From assembly GCF_022605725.1 (NCBI RefSeq), contig NC_065553.1, positions 9,548,001-9,612,000 of the forward strand: a stretch of 64,000 bases of DNA, given 5' to 3'. A model generated the notes under the pieces. The model ran no database searches, was not told the origin of the DNA, and was given only the letters and a program-made list of their open reading frames with translations. The stretch's first letter is position 1; every line of letters starts with the position of its first letter. Source of the DNA: Anthonomus grandis grandis (lineage: Eukaryota; Arthropoda; Insecta; Coleoptera; Curculionidae). The position numbers and the translations under genes are program-made. This document shows positions 60,001 to 64,000 of this stretch, piece by piece.

Positions 60001-60350
60001 AATATTTCTAGTGAAAAGAATCAATGCCATCAGGACCCAAGAAAAATCATTCTATGGAACGGGACCAAATTTGAACGAAAGAATTAGACAATGGGTACTA
60101 GGAATGGTGAATATTTTGAACACGTATTAAAATTCCAAATAAAAATAGTACACTAAATTTCACTTTCATCCGTCTAATAGACTCTGAGATATTCCAATAA
60201 ATATTAAAAAAAAAACAATAGTTTAAACAGCCTGTAGACAGAAAACCAATTAAATTTTGCTATTTTAAGCTTAATCGTTTTATTTTGATGTTATATGCAT
60301 GCTAGGTTCACTTAATTACGAGACACCCTTTATATCTGGGTTGTTCCTCG
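57080..60350. other. Extremely AT-rich intergenic DNA
   Basis: No gene, RNA or named repeat was recognised. Composition is among the most AT-rich of the window, with long runs of A/T words from 57,480 to 59,760. Confidence 0.5.
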
Positions 60351-60354
60351 AATA

Positions 60355-60796
60355 TACAGGTTGGGGAATCGATCATTATGCATAGAGAGGTGCTTAAAGG
60401 CGAAATATGGCAACGCGCATGCACGCGTTTCGTGCGTTCTGCTACTCGCAGGTTATGTCGTTGTTTTTCAGTACGACATAACTCGGAATGGGTAGGTCTA
60501 TTTTTTACAATATATTTGAAAACTTATCCTATTGTATTGTCGAATTGCCTTCATAATACTCTTTTGGAAGAATTATAAGTAGTCCTAATAAGTTGACAAA
60601 AAAATAATAGCACTTTAAAATTCAACAGTGAGCATGCAGTTACACAGCAAAATGAGGCGTGGCTATATAATTATTTCTAATCTGTAAAAAATAAAAATAA
60701 CAAAACCCCATATCTATTCTATATCAAGACATCGATGAGAGAAAGCGCTGTTGCCATTACTTCGGACAATGGTACTCTTTAATTCTCCAACCTGTA
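60355..60796. mobile_element. TA-flanked MITE, about 442 bp
   Basis: The element starts TACAGGTTGGGGAATC (60,355-60,370) and ends with the reverse complement of TACAGGTTGGAGAATT (60,781-60,796), so it has 16-bp terminal inverted repeats with two mismatches. TA dinucleotides at 60,353-60,354 and 60,797-60,798 fit a TA target duplication, as in Tc1/mariner-type elements. The interior has a CG-richer patch (60,400-60,500) and no transposase, so it is non-autonomous. Confidence 0.75.
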
Positions 60797-60799
60797 TAC

Positions 60800-61870
60800 G
60801 ACATATTTAAGATTTAAAATTAGAATATATTAATTTAATATTCATAAGCAAAAATTGCAAGAAATTGCTAATAAATCAAATTTTATACAGTAAGTACAGT
60901 AAGCTATAGTCTATTTCAAATAAGTAGAGAGTAATCAAACCTCATTAAGTATGCAAAAGGAGTACAGGGTGACCCTCCAATAACGCATATGACTTCCATA
61001 ATTTGAATTGCGAAATTAATTCTTTTTACGGAGTGTAGGTAGTGCCACTCGGATTTGTCCTCAGTTTGGATCAGTTTATTAACATTTTCTATTGTTATCT
61101 ATCAGATAAACACTGAGAATTGTACAATAAGGCATGCAGATTGGGTACTACTAATATAAATTAAATCAAGTAACATAACTTTATTGAAACGTTAAAAAAA
61201 TAATAATTCATAATATGGTTTTAATAATTTAAAAAAAATTTCAGTCATCTGATTTAAATAAAAAATGATTTATTAATTTAAATACACCATGAAGTTTACA
61301 TTACATTCTCGATTTATTCATTAACTGGGTACTAGGTTCACCTACGCCCTTAAATGACTACAAAAATTTTGGAAATTAACATTTACTCTCTACCTTTTTG
61401 AAATACAGTATAGAGGAGTGAGCTTCGTAAATTTCTGAAAATTTGGTAAAGTTAAATAAGGGTAAAAATATTATCTTAAAATGTATATTTAAAAAAACAC
61501 ACTCGTAATGCCCCAATACTTCTTTAATATATGTAAGGATGTAAAGTATCTAGATTATTACATTTCATAATCTATTAAATTGAATATTAATTATTTTTGA
61601 AGATTTATAATTTTATTTCATTACCTAGATATGGCTTTTAAATAAAACATACCTAGAATATACCAGCAATGTATATGATACTGAAATCTTCAGGAGACAT
61701 TATTAATATGATTATCTATAATTATTAAGCTGAAGCTTAAACATTCGCACACCATTGCTGTTGGAACTAAATTTGTGCAACTGATTTTTATTTTATTTCT
61801 GTTGGCATTTATTAAAACCTTATTTCGATTGACATAATCGCTTTTAAGGAAACGCAAATCTTCGTCACAA
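60800..61870. other. AT-rich intergenic DNA
   Basis: No gene was found. A mariner-type end GTACAGGGTGACCCTCC occurs alone at 60,962-60,978. An AATAAA signal for the minus-strand peptide gene is at 61,878-61,883, just beyond this stretch. Confidence 0.45.
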
Positions 61871-61961
61871 CACTATATTTATTAAAATTAAAGCACAAGA
61901 ATTAAAATAAAACTTTGGATGATGCTCATTTAAAAAAAAGCCTTTGAAAGCCAACGATTAC

Positions 61962-62220
61962 TTATTTGCCATCTCCACCTCCATCTCCATGCTTCTTTTC
62001 TTCGTGGTGAATCTTAATTTCTACTTTGGTCGGATGATAAGCCTTCAAATGTTGGTTTTGGTAAGATTCAGCCTTATGACCTGGAGCAGCTTCAGTTTCC
62101 ATTACATTTACAGCAACCATAGCAACAAGCATAACAAAAACAAACTAAAAAAAAATGTTGTATTGTCACTTTTGTTAAATGTCCGAACTTTAAAGAACTT
62201 ACCATTCTCAGCTTGAACAT
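61962..62220 (-). CDS. Small secreted His-rich peptide, copy B
   Basis: Exon 1 is 62,203-62,220 (MFKLRM) and exon 2 is 61,962-62,144, joined in phase 0 across a 58-bp intron. The 66-residue product has the same 25-residue signal region as the gene at 50.2 kb. Its mature part is HKAESYQNQHLKAYHPTKVE, then IKIHHEEKKHGDGGGDGK. The two copies differ mainly in a two-residue deletion just after the signal peptide and in the tail, where this copy has lost the extra His residues and gained Lys and Gly. The open frame on the opposite strand (61,944-62,216) is an antisense shadow. Minus-strand AATAAA is at 61,883-61,878. It lies 460 bp downstream of the CFAP299 stop on the same strand. Confidence 0.85.
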
Positions 62221-62272
62221 GATTGTTTAGTTTTATAGCTTTAGATACACCAAAGTAGACAAATTAAATTGA

Positions 62273-62309
62273 ACTGATGCTTTTCATTTAATTTAATCGC
62301 TATTTTATA
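62273..62309 (-). promoter_or_regulatory. Core promoter of peptide copy B
   Basis: TATAAAA at 62,309-62,303 is followed by TCAGT at 62,277-62,273; the initiator A is 34 bp downstream and 55 bases before the ATG. Spacing is the same as in copy A. Confidence 0.8.
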
Positions 62310-62682
62310 TAAATCAGATATCCCTGCTACCAAGAATATCTAGTATGTTTTAACAACACCCTTTCAAAGTTAACCAGTCAAAAAAACCTATTGAAATTAG
62401 CAAATTTGTTTACTAATTAGCCTAAAATATACATAATATATGTTTAATTTAGCAGGTCTATGTTAATATTTGCTCTCGTTACATGCATCATTGAATTTTA
62501 GATTAAATTAATCCAAATGCATTTTATTAATCTAGTTGGCCGGTATTTGAGAGGCCAAAGTCATAATAATTGTTAAAATTTAATTTAAAAAAGGTTACAT
62601 TTTCTTTATAAAATCGTATATTTAATTTACAAGCATACATTTGTAAATTTTTACCCCTAAATAATATACCCTAACCCTTAAA

Positions 62683-64000
62683 TTAAATCCTTTGCCGCAC
62701 AACATGATCAAATATGATACAAAGCTCGTACAATTTGGAGTAAATGCGTTTTCGAGAGGTATTTTGCCCTTAAAAAAAATCATTATGTTAAAACGCCAAT
62801 AATGTAATAGTATTAGACACATATCACAATGCTACATACTAAGTAATACACGAAGACATAAATCAGAACAAAAATAATAAAATAAATGTACCAGATCATC
62901 ACAAAATAATTAGAACACAATTAAACTTTTTTGAATTAGTGATAAGTCAGTGAATCTTTGTAAGTATAGTATATCTGAAGTCAATAAAGTTATTGTTTAG
63001 TTCAACAACTTCTTTCATTGATTTCAGATAAGATTTTTAATTTTTTAGTCAAAACTTTAAATACAAATAAATCAGCCACATCTTGACATACAATTTTTGC
63101 AAACAGATGATAATAAAAAAAATTTTTAAAAAATCTATATACTTTGTAACCAAATATGAATAGCTCATTTAAATTTAAAAATCGTGACACACTATAAAAA
63201 TTCAAAAATTATTAATTTAATTTTAAACTTAGCCTGTTATTATTGATGATAGAATTAAAATTACCTGGAGTACTCATGGGATCAGGATTAATAATTTTTC
63301 TATCGAATCGATTTTGAAAAAGTAAACCTTTCTGAGGATGTTGCAAAACCTTATAATTACATGAATCGTTCGAAACCACATCACCTGATTTCCAGTGATA
63401 GAATCCCAGATCCGATTTTTTAGGCATTAAAATCTTCTTACCTAAAAAAACAAAGAATAAGTTAGCTCCCCAAGAGCTCCCTTAAAAATATTAATATTAC
63501 CAGCAAATATAGGCTTCCAATCTTCATTAGTAAGTCTTTCAGTATAGTCAATATATCCAGATATTTCTATACCAGCATTGGTAAAGGCTCTTAAAAAAAC
63601 AATAGTCGAAAGAACCCCTATTCTGTTAGCCCTCTCCCTAATACCAAAATCAAAGTGAATATTAATATTAATATTTTATTTATGTACCTTAAAATATACC
63701 TAGCAGATAGTTCCTTAATGAAATGATCTGCATCTGGAGCAACTAGACCTTCACTGGATAACTCGTAAGCTTTGTAAGGAGGATAAAGGTAGTTTAGAAC
63801 AGCTGCAAGTCTTTTTTCAAATTGTTTTCTACTAAGGGTTTCTCCAGAGCTTCTGTATCCTTAACGATTTGAAAGTCTATTGTAAATTTAATTAAAAAAG
63901 CCATAATTATGTTTACCTAAATTTGCAATAGTTCTAGCAACATCCACGCTTTGCAAGTAACACGCATCCTGAGAAGTAGCTAGCGAGTCTAAATATTCTT
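62683..64000 (-). CDS. CFAP299: CFAP299 orthologue, 5' end beyond the window
   Basis: CFAP299 is a conserved cilia- and flagella-associated protein linked to sperm and motile cilia. Five exons join in phase: 63,917-64,000 (partial); 63,700-63,859; 63,501-63,637; 63,265-63,441; 62,683-62,768, giving about 213 residues here. Recognisable blocks in order are EYLDSLATSQDACYLQSVDV, ANLGYRSSGETLSRKQFEKR, NRIGVLSTIVFLRAF, EISGYIDYTERLTNEDW, GKKILMPKKSDLGFYHW, GLLFQNRFDRKIINPDP, and the last exon NTSRKRIYSKLYELCIIFDH followed by VVRQRI. ISGYIDY, the D-FY-W block, RDRKI-N-DP and the final FDHV-R are the strongest matches to the vertebrate protein (about 230 residues). The final exon is separated by a 496-bp intron and was found by phase and homology. 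The true N-terminus lies off the window. Confidence 0.93.

Noticed and set aside
61944..62216. Plus-strand 90-codon open frame
   Set aside because: It is antisense to the two exons and intron of the minus-strand His-rich peptide gene, whose close paralogue at 50.2 kb fixes the true strand.

Overview
This is a strongly AT-rich window from an animal nuclear genome, almost certainly an insect and plausibly a beetle. The evidence is spliced genes with GT-AG introns, TATA plus TCAGT-type initiators, a run of small secreted cuticle-type proteins, and insect-style transposon debris. No tRNA, rRNA, CRISPR array or bacterial feature was seen. Gene models were rebuilt by hand from exons, splice sites and reading phase; no database search was possible, so family names rest on recognised motifs.

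Layout. 1-24 kb holds no convincing host gene. It contains decayed mobile DNA: a mariner transposase (about 1.8-2.9 kb), two LINE fragments (3.2 and 6.2 kb), a 172-bp tandem repeat with an inverted copy (7.0-7.7 kb), a 188-bp satellite with three-monomer higher-order structure (10.6-11.6 kb), a Tc1-like fragment, and a Penelope-like reverse transcriptase (14.8-15.8 kb, minus). About 1.7 kb downstream of that RT, on the same strand, lies a sequence that folds as a hammerhead ribozyme with an intact core (13,057-13,106). 24-62 kb is a loose cluster of nine small secreted-protein genes at 24.3-26.8, 30.5, 41.6, 42.6, 46.0, 50.2, 51.0-52.1, 56.3-57.0 and 62.0 kb. Two conserved intracellular genes accompany them: an eight-exon PICK1 orthologue (31.4-34.8 kb, minus) and the 3' part of CFAP299 (62.7 kb to the window end, minus).

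The secreted genes share a plan: a TATA box 31-35 bp before an initiator, a short 5' UTR, a signal peptide usually split by the first intron, then low-complexity Ala/Pro/Val, Gly/Tyr or His-rich sequence. Most look like structural cuticle or secreted-matrix proteins. The pair at 50.2 kb (plus) and 62.0 kb (minus) are close paralogues encoding very small His-rich secreted peptides. They share a SYQN-x-NL...HPT motif with the Gly-rich protein at 56.3-57.0 kb that lies between them, which suggests a local gene family.

Between the genes are a Harbinger transposase pseudogene with an antisense MADF/BESS-type ORF lying between its two halves (47.8-49.4 kb), an RTE-type LINE interrupted by another LINE (53.2-56.2 kb), a mariner-derived element with long inverted repeats inside the intron of the 24.3 kb gene, a foldback element (38.5-38.9 kb) and a TA-flanked MITE (60.4-60.8 kb).
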